Part shown: one piece after another, positions 1 through 10,520 of the stretch | Position numbering within the stretch: position 1 is the first letter of the stretch | Layout: every line of letters starts with the position of its first letter | NCBI GenBank assembly: GCA_016808115.1 | Contig: JAEQBH010000990.1 | Coordinates: 1,674,001-1,738,000, forward strand | Source of the DNA: Tetrastigma voinierianum | Taxonomy: Eukaryota; Streptophyta; Magnoliopsida; Vitales; Vitaceae | DNA: 64,000 nt | Direction of reading: 5' to 3' | Notes under the pieces: generated by a model | What the model was told of the DNA's origin: nothing | Seen by the model: only the letters and a program-made list of their open reading frames with translations | Database searches by the model: none | Made by a program: the position numbers and the translations under genes

Positions 1-1297
1 GGATTTTCATTTTATTGCTCCAACACCTTGTCAAAAGTAGTCAAATCATCCTGCTTTAGGCCAGGCTGTGCTGCTCAATTATTTTCTCCAACAAGTAATC
101 ATATGAAAATTTATTTTTCTAAAAGATACAGTATTAAAAGTATCAAATCTATAATAATTCCCTAGATTTGAACAAATAGGTACGAGTCTGATAATTTTTG
201 TTGGAGCATAAAAAATCAGAGGATATAATACAAAGCATGCATGTTCAACTATGCCCAAACTAGAAACTCACATATACCATGGAAAAAACAGAATTTCCAA
301 ATCAATCAAGATAACAAAATTACATACACCAAGGTCTAATTCGCTAATAATCATTTTTGCCCTCAACAAGGTCTTCGAGTCCAAAGATGCAATGAAATGA
401 AAGAGAGCAGGTACCTAAAGTTAAATAGCTTCATACACTTCAACTTCTTATTGGCAAAGATAATCCACTTAAGCTGGAGGCTTGAGCTTCATGAGAACCT
501 TCACCAAATGCTTTTGAACTGTTTTCTTGCAATCTCTCCCAATGTTTGATCACCTTTACCATGAGGCCGCATCTTTGTTGGATCACCAAGCTTTCCTCTG
601 GTTGTAGAGAATCAAGCTGCACAGGAAGTTCAGATATGGATATAAGTTTAAATTATGGTTTGTTATGTTTGGGTTAGTAGTGAGGGAACAAAGCGGGAAC
701 CCTGGCAAACAACAGGGTCATCTTTTTTCTAGAATTTGAATGGAAATCCATCATTATAGGGACTGTGCAATTCAATTCCAATTAAAGGAGGTGAAGAATT
801 ACCACATCATCAAGAGAAAGCCTGACAAAAGTGTGTTGCTGTCTCTTATTCACACCGACATCATCATAACTCCACTAGTGCACTCTTCTTGTATGGTATG
901 CCTTACGTGGAGAGGACTGATTTCAATGCCCTCATCAATTCATGGTACCTCCCAGGGGAGATTCCAACCTGTTTCATTATCTCCTCGTCTGCTAAAAAAA
1001 ATAGCATAAGAATAAAATATAAAGAAACAGTAATTGTTATAAAAGAACATTCTAATGGTCAATGGGAAGTAAAAGTGGCTTACCATCTACAACTTAGTCA
1101 AAATGGTAATTTCTTCTTGCTTTTAGGCTAACATAGAGCCCAGTTGTTTTTACCTATAAATTTTATATAGCAATTTAACTTTTGAATTCATGGCAGAAAA
1201 AAAATGGGGAAATCTATAATGGTGATCAAGATTTGGACCAACCACTCAAAAGTTGTTGGTGCTTGAAAAATTAGCGGATATATAAGGCATGAATGTT
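1..1297 (-). repeat. CNL 3'-noncoding module (partial paralogous unit)
   Basis: No credible coding region. The stretch aligns with about 25,890-26,745 (the region downstream of gene C). Shared landmarks are the opening ggattttc..attttattgctc, the block around 1,010-1,130 against 26,470-26,560, and ggcatgaatgttca at 1,287 against 26,733. It is the noncoding tail of a fifth, incomplete CNL unit whose coding part is not in the window. The short open frames here are not conserved between the copies, so I do not call genes. Homology stops abruptly at the copia-1 junction near 1,298. Confidence 0.75.
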
Positions 1298-1548
1298 CAC
1301 CTAATGTAGTTGTTATTGGTATCAATGTGTTTGGTTCTACTATGGTATTTGGGGTCTTTTGTAAAAGCAATTGTTGCTTGATTGTCACAATAAACTGTGA
1401 TCGGTTCAACACAATCACCTCGAATACCCAAATTTCCAAAAAATCTCCTTAACCAAACAGCTTCTTGCCTGTTATTGAGCATCTGATAAATTCGAGCAGG
1501 TGTTGATAGTATCTTGAAGTTTCTTCTTCTTAAGCCAAGATATGGCAC
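1298..1548 (-). pseudogene. copia-1 RNase H fragment
   Basis: The frame reads AVWLRRFFGNLGI, then ITVYCDNQATIAFTKDP and HSRTKHIDTN, the typical copia RNase H end (CDN..A..., RTKHID). The protein breaks off shortly after RTKHID, where the family normally continues with a further histidine and a charged tail. That marks the truncation of the whole element. The upstream part, towards 1,846, is out of frame. Confidence 0.85.
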
Positions 1549-2700
1549 CTTTATTGAGTAAAAACATAACTGAAGTGGATTGGAATTGATCAGGTCTCCT
1601 CCTCAATCGGCATCAAGTATCCAACCAAGCGTAATTCGACCCTTGATAAACAAAGCAATAATCCATTGTACCCTTTAGATATCTCGATCTTTTGACATTG
1701 ATACTCGTCGAGTTAGATTGATATCGGTAACAAGTCAACCAGTAAAACATGTAATACGGGCGTGTGCACATCACCAGCATACATTAAACTCCCCATGCTT
1801 GCTAGCATATGGAACTCTTGACATTTCTTGGCGTTCTTGTGGATTTTAAGGACACATATTAAGACTTAAAGCCTCGCCTTTTGACACAGGAGTATCCGCA
1901 GGTTTGCAACTACTCATATGGAAGCGTTTAAGAATCTTTTGGATATAATTCTCTTGTGATAGAGCCAAAATTTTCTTTGAACGATCTCTCTTAATTTTAC
2001 TCCCAATATGTAATTTCTTTGCAGTATCTTGCATATCAAAATGTGTGGACAATCATCTTTTGATGTCCATAAGATACTCCTTATCACTTCTAGCTATTAG
2101 TATGTCGTCAACATATAAAGATAGAATTGCAAATTTGCCACTAGTCCTTTTAACATAAACACAGTGGTCCTCATCAATCATTTTGAAATCATGAGTTAAG
2201 CCCTACCTTTATGAAATCTGAGGTACCATTGTCTCGATGATTGTTTAAGGCCATATATAGATCTTTGAAGCTTATGGCTGCGTCTTGGCGGCTGTGATGA
2301 AACTACAGGTTGTTATATAGATTTCTTCATACAGCTCATTTAAGAAAAGTATTTTACATCCATTTGATGCAATTCTAAGTTAAATTTGTCACTATAGCTA
2401 GAAATGTCGAATAGAGGTAAACCATACAACAGTGTGTTTCTCTCGTAGTCGATACCTTCTTTTTGGGTATAGCCTTTTTCCACTAAACGAGCTTTATATC
2501 TATCAATAGAACCATCTGCCTTACATTTTATCTTGAGAATCCATTTATTCCCAATTGCCTTTCGGCCTGGCGGCAAATAAACCAAGCTCCAAACTTGATT
2601 TACTTTCATGGATTCTATTTCTTCTTCCAATGCAACCTTCCATTTTTCTTTTGTAGGACACTCAAGTGCCTCTTTTTCAATGTAACAATGTAACAATGTA
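1549..2700 (-). pseudogene. copia-1 reverse transcriptase, broken
   Basis: The N-terminal part (2,340-2,696) has the family hallmarks: a tryptophan-rich start, NKWILKIK, then DGSIDRYKARLVEKGYTQKEG. The catalytic YVDD box is visible at about 2,105-2,125 (reading LYVDDILIA) but lies in a frame separated from the flanking ORFs. A TGA stop follows in DIKR*LSTHF. The C-terminal part (1,846-2,052) reads ENYIQKILKRFHMSSCKPADTP, the usual copia thumb region. At least two frameshifts and one stop make it nonfunctional. It lies between integrase (higher coordinates) and RNase H, as expected for copia. Confidence 0.88.
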
Positions 2701-3264
2701 ACAATGTAAGCTTCATTTTCAATTTGAAAATGCTTACGGGGAGTTTTGGAGCGAATGCTTCTTAAGTAGTGAGATCATCATCCCTTACACCCGATCAAAA
2801 AATTGGCTCATTCTCGATCTCAAATCTCCCACTCAATTGAGATGGTTGAAGCAACTCTTTGTACTCCCACTAGTTGAAACATGATTAATTCTTCTTGATG
2901 AGAATGTCATCAAAATTGATGACTTGTGCCTACATTTCCTTGTTCGTTTATCTCATATAGATGATGACTTTTATCAAACATCATCCTTTATAAGAAATTG
3001 CTCTTCAAGAAAAGTGACATCTCGTGACTCAATTTCAGTAATTCGTCCACAGAAATCCTCACTAATAAATACAAAACCTTTTGAGTTTTTCGAGTATTGT
3101 ATGAAGATACATTTCTTTCCTTGTGGCCCTAACTTGCCATATTTATGAGAAGTGTCATGGATATAAGTACACGAGATCCCCCAAAGGATGCGGCTTGATT
3201 CAAATAAGGTTTTCTACATCCATAACTCATAAGATGTTGAGGATCTGGAGTTGCTAGATGCAGG

Positions 3265-3970
3265 TTAAGGAAATATGAAGCCTTGATCATCAAGCGTCTC
3301 CCGATATTGTATTGGGAGATTAGCTTGTGCCATCATTGACCCAACCATTTCAAGCAAGGTTCTATTTCTCTGTTTGGCAACACCATTTTGTTGCGGAGTT
3401 CTAGGAGTTGTTAGTCGTCTCAAAATGCCTTTGTCATTACACAGTTTCGCAAATTGCTCAAATAGATATTCACGGCCTCGATCGGTCTTCAATGCTTTGA
3501 TTTTTTTTGTCTAATTGATTTTCCACCTCATTAATATATTGAATAAAACAATCTAATGCTTGAGACTTGAGTGAAATCAAATAGACATGATCATATCGAG
3601 TGTAATCATCTAGATATGTGAAATATGAGGCACCATGCCTTGCCCTTACATTCATTGGTCCACAGATATCGAAATGGATAAGTTGCAAAGGAAGTTCAGC
3701 CCTTACAGCTTTACCAAATGGTTTTCTTGTGGCTTTTCCTTGTAGGCAATATTCACAAGTGGACAATTCAACTTTCGTGATCGGTCCTAATAGACCATCA
3801 CGTGCAAGTCTATTCATTCTTTCTTGTCCTATATGCCCTAATCTAGCATGCCATACATTCACATTTAAATCATCGTTGCTAGATTGAGTAAACAAGGAGA
3901 AACAAACACCACTATAATATTCAACATATTTGATGTTCAACCTGATAAAACCATCCTGATATGTCCACAA
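3265..3970 (-). pseudogene. copia-1 gag-pre-integrase and integrase core
   Basis: The upstream frame (3,470-3,970) carries the HHCC zinc finger (VWHARLGHIG ... CEYCLQGKA), then the first catalytic aspartate in IHFDICGPM and FTYLDDYTRY. The second frame (3,265-3,492) carries KTDRGREY with the next aspartate, then the TPQQNG box. In the latter the sequence is NGVAKQRNRTLLEM, where the family has a glutamate after NGVA, so the third catalytic residue of the DDE triad appears to be lysine. A frameshift near 3,490 separates the halves. Integrase would insert the cDNA copy into the genome; this copy could not. Confidence 0.88.
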
Positions 3971-4068
3971 CCAAAATAAATAGTATTATGAAAAATGTCA
4001 ACAAAGTTTTCATAAAAATTCAAACAATAACCAAGGCTTAGAAGAGCAGTAATGAAGATCAAGTTTCG

Positions 4069-4275
4069 TCAAATTTTTGGAGAATGTAGTACATCATGTA
4101 TGTAAAGGATCCGGCCTCCTTGCAAGTCTAATTTGCATGTGCCAACTCCTTTCACCTCGATCCTTGTATTATTACCCAAGTAAATCCACTGTGATCCACT
4201 CGGTATTCGACGAAACTCTACAAACTCACTTCTGTCTCTAGCTATGGTGCGTGGCTCACAGTCTCTGATCCACAT
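4069..4275 (-). pseudogene. copia-1 protease region fragment
   Basis: The frame reads RSEFVEFRRIPSGSQWIYLG followed by IEVKGVGTCKLDL and LYIHDVLHSP, the conserved stretch just after the catalytic D(T/S)GA of copia aspartic proteases. The catalytic motif is not readable in this frame, so the domain is incomplete. It sits between gag (4,321 upward) and the integrase zinc finger. Confidence 0.75.
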
Positions 4276-4320
4276 AGGATGTGCTTTGTAGTGAGCAAAG
4301 CAGTACTAGAAACAAAAATA

Positions 4321-5231
4321 TCATAAATAGAGTTTGTCTGAAGAAGGGGTAGATAAGACAATACCTTTTGACTCGATTAATATTCCACGAGCAAAATGAC
4401 CCATCTTGCCACAATTGTAGCGTGTCATCTTTGTCTTATCCTTTTTCCCACCGTGCTTCCCTCTATAGAGCTTGTGAAACTTCCTTCCCTTTATTGGTCC
4501 CTTTCTAGTCTCATCAAACTTCCTCTTGCCTTTGCCTTTAAATTTTTGAAAATTTCCTTTTCGCTTAAAAACATGAATATCCTTGGAATTAGATGCTGCC
4601 ACATATGCTTGAGCATCAGGTTTAGTAGCCTCTAGGCGCTCATCCTCAAGTTCCAAATGACGCGCTATGTCAGCAACAGTCTTGATGTTCTCATTATGAG
4701 TCATGTGTACCTTCATATGTTCCCAACTATGAGGGAGAGACCGGATCACAACTTGCACTTGTTGCTCATCAATTAAGGCATGCCCAGCTGACTTCAATTC
4801 CATTATCATATTTGACATGTCCCTTAAATGTTGTTTCATTGATTTATTGGGGACCTTTTTGTAAGTGTCAATTGATAGTTAGTACCTGGTTGAGCGAAGT
4901 CTCTGAGCTTTTCCATGTCACTACCCATAGCATGTGCAATTTGGTACTATTGGTATTCATAAACCAAGTCATCATTCATTGAACTAATTAAGATTCCTCG
5001 AGCAGTGGAATCTTTCTTCTTCCAAGCATTATAGGCAGTTAAATCACGTCTAAACTGAGCATTATTGTTATTACCCTCAACTGCTTAAGGTTCTTCCAAT
5101 TCAGCATTAATGGTCTCGAGAACCTCTTGCTCTTCCAAAACATATTGAATTTTAAGATGCCATATGTTATAATTGTCACCATTAAGTTTTTCACCCTTGT
5201 TGAGATCTACTATGATGTTCTTTGATGCCAT
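4321..5231 (-). pseudogene. copia-1 gag (UBN2-type) with degenerate zinc knuckle
   Basis: I chose the ATG at 5,231 because it begins MASKNIIVDLNKGEKLNG, the conserved start of a common plant copia gag family. The frame is interrupted by stops, for example after LEEP at about 5,083. The long open part (4,321-4,839) reads MKQHLRDMSNMIMELKSAGH and VVIRSLPHSWEHMKVHM, typical of UBN2 gag. It then has a Lys-rich linker and YNCGKMGHFARG, a CCHC knuckle with the first and last cysteines lost. Gag would form the particle that packages element RNA. This copy is a pseudogene. Confidence 0.85.
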
Positions 5232-5725
5232 ACTCAAATCACAATACTACAAGAAAGGACATAACAATTGCATCACAATCTTATGCAATATATACACATC
5301 AATTCTCAATTAGAATTGAATTACTAAATACTTTATTAGTCATAGGTGCAAAGTTCACAATGTTCCCAATCAACACCTATATACCAATATTATTTTTGCA
5401 ACTCAATTCAAATCATTTAAGTTCATTTCCATATCAATTAATCACAATTATAACATTGTATAAATATTATAATATATAAATGAAGAACATATAACATATA
5501 TAAACATTATAAACAAGATGAGATAAATACAATAATGAAATAAATTAAGCATATTTACAATGAATGAATTTAAACAAAAACAAAAAAAATTAATGTTTAA
5601 TGTTCTCTCCTAGGGATAGATTCAGCGATATTCTCCCTCTCAAGTACAATAGTGCTTAATTTCTTGATATTAGCGTTATTTTGCGCTTTGCATCCTAGAA
5701 GACCGAGAAGGTTAGGATTCCCGAG

Positions 5726-6124
5726 TTAAAATAGCCAGTTTGGTGAGTATGTATGTATTTGCCTGCAAAATAGATATACCAAAGTCTCATAATTGTTTGC
5801 TTCACCAGATTCACTAATGAGTTGGAAACTTCCTTTGTAATTAAGAGGCAAAGTGTTGTATAGAGCATCATATTTACTTTCCTCATTTACTATATTTCCG
5901 TTGAAAATGATCACTTGTATCATATTATTAACTGTCTTCACATGTTCGATAAGGGTGTGACCAGGTTGCATTCTATACTCGGCGAGATTGACTTGCAATA
6001 AATGAAGTCGTAGCCGTTGACTTGCATTAAATCTCCCTATAGGAGTTCGCTTCATTATAGCATATTTCTTGCGGTGTGAAATCCGATAATGCCTAATATT
6101 GGACATCCTCCTTATTCGAGACAT
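5726..6124 (-). pseudogene. second gag-like frame upstream of copia-1 gag
   Basis: A 132-codon open frame contains AEYRMQPGHTLIEHVKTVNN and DALYNTLPLNYKGSF, reminiscent of the copia gag core (a lead-in 'M..G....EH....N.' and a later 'L..LP..Y'). It lies between the gag start at 5,231 and the primer site at 6,732, where a leader is expected. It may be the gag of a second, older copia fragment that also owns the LTR at 6,734-7,056. The similarity is by eye only. Confidence 0.4.
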
Positions 6125-6332
6125 TTTCCTCCTTCCCTTTTTTTTTCTTCAAAAAAGAATCCAAGTCAGACATTTATTAAATCTCTAGCCCTTGCTCTCT
6201 ATTATTTTATTAATTATACATAATAAATCTGGAATATTAAAAAATGGCATAGAAAATTAAAAAAAAAATTACAGGCCATGTGTGCAAAAAAAATATTCAG
6301 GCCATTTCTTGAAAAAAAAAAAAAAGGGGGGC

Positions 6333-6665
6333 ATGCCATTTGTGCAGAAACAAAATTCTGCTCCAAAAAAAAATATGTTCTGTCACCAGAAAATCAAAAT
6401 TGGTAGGTCATTTGTGCAGAAACAAATTCTGCTCTAAAAAAAATTTGTTCTAACACCAGAAAATTAAAAATGGTAGGCCACTTGTGCAGAAACAAAAATT
6501 CTGCTCCAAAAAAAAATTTGTTCTAACACCAGAAAATTAAAAATGGTAGGCCACTTGTGCAGAAACAAAAATTCTGCTAAAAAAATTTGTTCCAACACCA
6601 GAAAATTAAAAATGGTAAGCCACTTGTGCAGAAACAAAAATTCCGCTCCAACAAAAAATCTGGTC
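6333..6665 (-). repeat. Tandem repeat array in the copia-1 leader
   Basis: About five direct units of 60-70 bp, each with (t)ttgtgcagaaacaaa, attctgctccaaaaaaa, ttgttctaacaccaga and aaattaaaaatggtaggcca. Units start near 6,333, 6,408, 6,475, 6,549 and 6,613. A more degenerate unit may lie at 6,270-6,332. Units differ in A-run length and by a few substitutions. The array lies between the primer site and the gag-like frame, so it is in the 5' leader of the element. Confidence 0.85.
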
Positions 6666-6717
6666 TAGTGAATAACAAAAAAAATAACAAATAAATCTCT
6701 CCCATGGAATCATAAAT

Positions 6718-6732
6718 TTGGCTCTGATACCA
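6718..6732 (-). other. Primer-binding site, tRNA-Met type
   Basis: On the minus strand the sequence reads tggtatcagagccaaa, matching the canonical plant copia primer site complementary to the 3' end of initiator tRNA-Met. It lies one base inside the LTR edge at 6,734, which fixes the element as minus-strand. Confidence 0.9.
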
Positions 6733-6733
6733 A

Positions 6734-7056
6734 TGTTAGAATTGATCGATTTACTTACCTTTTACTTTAGATTCCACAACGATAATCACGCTCTTGGTTG
6801 ATGAATGTACTACTAGAGTAAACTCAATCGTTCACAACCCAATCTACTTTTCGCAAAGAAAATTTGCAGAGAGATATATCTTTCCTTTGCTCTTTTGTTT
6901 TTTTTTGTTCTTCTCTTTTTAGCAAAGAAGAAAAAAGGAATTAAAAATAAAACTGCATTTGTATTTGAATTTCAAATCTGCAGTTACATGCAGTTGTATA
7001 TATATATAGGGTTTGGGTCAAACCCGTCAATGGGCGACCCAACCCAATTTCTAACA
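6734..7056 (-). repeat. LTR of copia-1 (5' LTR, about 323 bp)
   Basis: Begins TGTTAGA and ends TCTAACA on the plus strand, a 7-bp inverted terminus with TG...CA ends. It abuts the primer site on one side and CNL module sequence (agaatcttgagcatg, matching 40,252 onward) on the other. No second LTR is seen near 1,298. Confidence 0.85.
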
Positions 7057-8458
7057 AGAATCTTGAGCATGCCGATATAATAAAGATGAAGTACAACAGA
7101 GAACAAGAGTAGAAGATAAAAAAAACTGCATTTGATCCAAAAATTACATAAAATCATGTTGAATTCATCATTGAAGAAACATAGAAGAACAAACTATAGA
7201 AAGGTTATGAGGAGATTTGAACAACAATTTGCAGTAATTGAAAACTGATACTAGATTTGAATTCTTCTTCTGTATACGAGCAAAATACACTTCTATATCA
7301 AGCAAGGAGATTCCAAAAGCTTCAAATAAAACCAAATGGTTCTTTGAGGCATGATTGAAGCTTCTTAAAAATTATGACCAGGAAATCAACTTGAGAATTT
7401 TGAATTCATTCTTCTGCTCTTAATCAACCTGCTTATCTCATTAGTTGTTTAAAGAGCTTTAATTTGTCAACATGGACAAACAAAGTAATGAAATATGAGT
7501 TGTCCTCCAGTAAAAACCATTCCCAGGGATAGTCTGATTAAACTTGATCCGCGCATATAATTTCCTTAGGAGAGAAAAAGAAAAAAGAAAGAAAAGAATT
7601 GAGTTAGTTTAAGAATGATAGCACCTACACTACCATGTAATACATCTTTCAAGCATCTTGAACACAGATCAATTATATTGCAGAAGTTTCTCCTGCTATT
7701 TTAGAACATAAAAAATGTCATAACTATTTGTTACAACAACCTGCCAAATGAAGTATGTAATCTATTTTTCAATTTTGATACCAAGAGAATAGCATAAGAA
7801 TGAACTAATTAAAAGGCAAAAACTAAGTGTCATAGAGATCAATGTGACAATTGAAAACGGTGGCTCACCATCTATACCTTATCAAAATGATTTTTCTTCT
7901 TGCTTTGAGGCCAAACATGCAACACAATTTTTTTTTCCTACAAATAATTTACACGAACTATTTATTTTTTTTAAATCTATTGCATAAAAAGTAAAATCTA
8001 TAATGACTATTAAGGTACAGACAAACCAGTGATGAGTTGAATGGTTGTTACTATAAGTAATGAATGTTTAGCAATGTCGAAGAACCTTGATTACGAAACT
8101 TGGGAAATAAGCCTTCCAAATCAATCAAGATAACAACATTATATACACAATGGAATGCTTCAATTGTGGTAAAGAGTTTTTTGACTGGAGATAAGATGAT
8201 CTCACATTTGAATTACAAAGAAACTCCAAAGAAAAATTCACTCTTCCAATATTGCATTCTAGCAAACTTCTTCCTCCTGTGGTAGACAATATAATTCCTC
8301 CTAACAAAAGAAGAACAGAGGGTTAAGGAATTACTACTCTCATGTCATTAAAAAAAAAAACCATCCACAGTACTGAACATCATATTGCTTTTTGAGTTAA
8401 GAATCATATAAAAGGGACTAAGTTTAGAGAGCCTAACAATAAACTAAAAGTATCAAAT

Positions 8459-8868
8459 GGCATTTGTTTTTTTTTACTTAATGATGAATATAACTTTTAG
8501 CTTAATGCTGAATAGTACTTAATAGCATTAAGTATTAAGTTGTTGTTTTTAACGTTAGGTAGTGAGTAGAGATTGTAACGAGGAGGAGGGTTATTTCAGT
8601 TCGCCCGCCGTAATGGAATAGGTTTTGGTTTCTTATATTCGGGTTTGTGGGTTAGGGTTTATTTTCTCTAAATCAGAGACAGGTTCGGTGTGTTTTCCCG
8701 CCCTGCCCTCCCAATTATATTTTAAAAATATTTTTATTATTTTATTGGATATTTAATATAATGATAATAATAATTAGAATGTTTTAATAAATAAATTATA
8801 AAAATTCATAATAATTTTATTTTTATGAAATATATTAATTTTAATATAATAAAATATAAAATCGAAAT
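8459..8868. mobile_element. Truncated MITE of the Harbinger-like family
   Basis: Begins ggcatttgttttttttt and contains gaatagtacttaatagcatt, shared with 41,399-41,510 and, inverted, with the 3' end of the 55,149-60,564 element. An AT-rich segment (8,565-8,868) follows. The right arm seen at 42,100-42,222 is missing. The deletion joins at aaatcgaa (8,858-8,865), which occurs twice in the intact paralogue. Confidence 0.7.
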
Positions 8869-9044
8869 ATAATAATTGAAATTTGGGCTTCAATAGATCT
8901 TAAGAAATTGATTGTGAACTGAACTGACTCATTGTGTGCTAGTAATACAGGACTTGTAAAATAAGAACTGGAACAAATTGATTATAAAATTTGAAAGAAG
9001 TAGCCATCAAAAGAAGGAAAAGAAGTTGGCATAGCAAACCATAA

Positions 9045-9063
9045 ACACACACACACACACACA
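9045..9063. repeat. (CA)n microsatellite
   Basis: About nine CA dinucleotides. The paralogous position at 42,443-42,463 has an interrupted run with CG in place of one CA. Confidence 0.9.
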
Positions 9064-9078
9064 AAACCCTTAAGATAT

Positions 9079-9490
9079 AGATGCAGTAGCATGGATGTCA
9101 TCTCAAAGAGAATAGAAAGAAAAGGAAATTAATCATGGCAAAAATGAAGAAAATGATGTTTATTTGGTAGTGCCGCACTGCCACTACCTCCTCAACATAT
9201 GTTTTAAGTTTCTTTAACTTTTGAGTTTCTCCATCATGGCAGGAATGAAGAATAGCCCTATAAATTCTCCTTGACTCACCTCTACTATAAGCACAGTAGA
9301 ACAACTTTTGCAAATTAAGTAAGAACCAAATGGGGGAATAAAAAAAAAAAGAAGATAGATTCTAAACCTGAATAATGAAGACATGTTATAGACAACATGC
9401 CAAGCATAAAGATATGGGTAACTCTTCTCATATGCATCGGGTAAACATAACATGTCAACATTTATTTTTAGAATATTGAAAGCCATTCAT
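9079..9490 (-). repeat. 3'-noncoding exon-like module 1 of unit A
   Basis: Shares order and sequence with 9,981-10,520: agatgcagtagcatggatgt against agatgcaatgacatgtattt, then a catcatggcagg / cattagggcagg block, then taaacctgaat...gaaga, and acatgtcaacat near the end. The minus-strand AG|GT at acctga would serve as a splice donor. A duplicate exists in unit D at about 42,480-42,900. Confidence 0.6.
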
Positions 9491-9980
9491 CCAGTCCTCG
9501 ACATCACTGCTTTGGTATTGGTTTGATATAGAATGAATCTGCAATAAATTTGTCCAATAAAAACTGGTCGAAAGAATTACAAACATGACTCATAACCATG
9601 AAAAAGGCTTGCACAATGTGAGAGTGTTTAGGGAAATGCATCAAAGACTGGTAATCCTAAAACTGTAAATAAAGTATAACATTTGTCTTAAAGGATATAT
9701 TGTAAAATAATGAAAAGTAAATGCCATAAAAAAGGAATATAGATAGATATGCAAACCTAAAATAGCTCATGAATCTTTTATGAAGTTGTCCTTTTCCAGA
9801 ATCAATTCCAAGTGAGAGATAGAACTTAAATTTCCAACAAATTTGATATTTAGAAAATTATATAAACAGACAATAGTGACATACTGCAAATGAAGAGAAA
9901 GTAGGCATTTAGGACCCTCTTTTGAAGAGATGTTGCACAGATCTAAATCCTGTTAAACAGGTCTAAATCCTGATCAGGAT

Positions 9981-10520
9981 GTAGATGCAATGACATGTAT
10001 TTCAGCTCCAGTAAAATAAGAAAAAATGAGGAACCAGAGAAGTTTGCCAGTGATACTGATACTATCCCTCCACCATCTCTTTTCCTCCATTAGGGCAGGG
10101 GCATGGGAAGAATGGTACTACTAGTTCCTCCATGTTTGCTTCTAACTAGCTTGTCTCTCAATGAAAACGAAGGAGATATCCCATTATTTTTATCGATGCA
10201 CTTTCGAAAGCATTTAGATTCTGATGATCAAGAAACATAGAGATGAAATTAACGAACTGTTACGGATTGCACTCCTTGTCAGTTGTATGTTGTTCTACTG
10301 AATGAAGAAAAAGTCAACATCCTTAAGTACAAAGTTTTAGTAAATGAAAGGTAAACAATTAAGAGAAGAGAGGAGTCAATTTTAAACCTGAATAGTGAAG
10401 ATATTATGGACAACATGCTAGAAGGAGCGTGATGTAAGTGAGATAACTCGTTCCATATGCGCCACCAGTTATCTTTAACATGTCAACATGTTTTTTGGAA
10501 TATTAAAGGGTATTGGCTTT
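9981..10520 (-). repeat. 3'-noncoding exon-like module 2 of unit A
   Basis: Tandem partner of the module at 9,079-9,490, with the same internal order and a shared tail of acatgtcaacatg. The plus-strand aaacctgaatagtgaagata reads on the minus strand as ...CTTCACTATTCAG|GTTT. The matching copy in unit D is about 43,385-43,930. Confidence 0.6.

Larger units (their letters stand above)
1298..7056 (-). mobile_element. Ty1/copia retrotransposon copia-1, one LTR, truncated at its 3' end
   Basis: Read on the minus strand the order is LTR (7,056-6,734), tRNA-Met type primer site, leader with tandem repeats, gag, protease, integrase, reverse transcriptase, RNase H. Integrase before reverse transcriptase defines the copia superfamily. 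The element ends inside RNase H at about 1,298, directly abutting CNL noncoding sequence, so the 3' LTR is missing. All domains carry stops or frameshifts. A second gag-like frame at 5,726-6,124 raises the possibility that two copia fragments are joined between 5,231 and 5,700. It is a dead element. The left flank matches 26,745 while the right flank matches 40,252, so the insertion sits at a junction between array units. Confidence 0.88.

Noticed and set aside
440..1131. Short open frames at the window start as genes
   Set aside because: They are not conserved in the paralogous copy at 25,890-26,560 and have no recognisable domain.
6333..6665. Regularly spaced repeats as a CRISPR array
   Set aside because: The units are contiguous tandem repeats without unique spacers, inside a plant retrotransposon leader.
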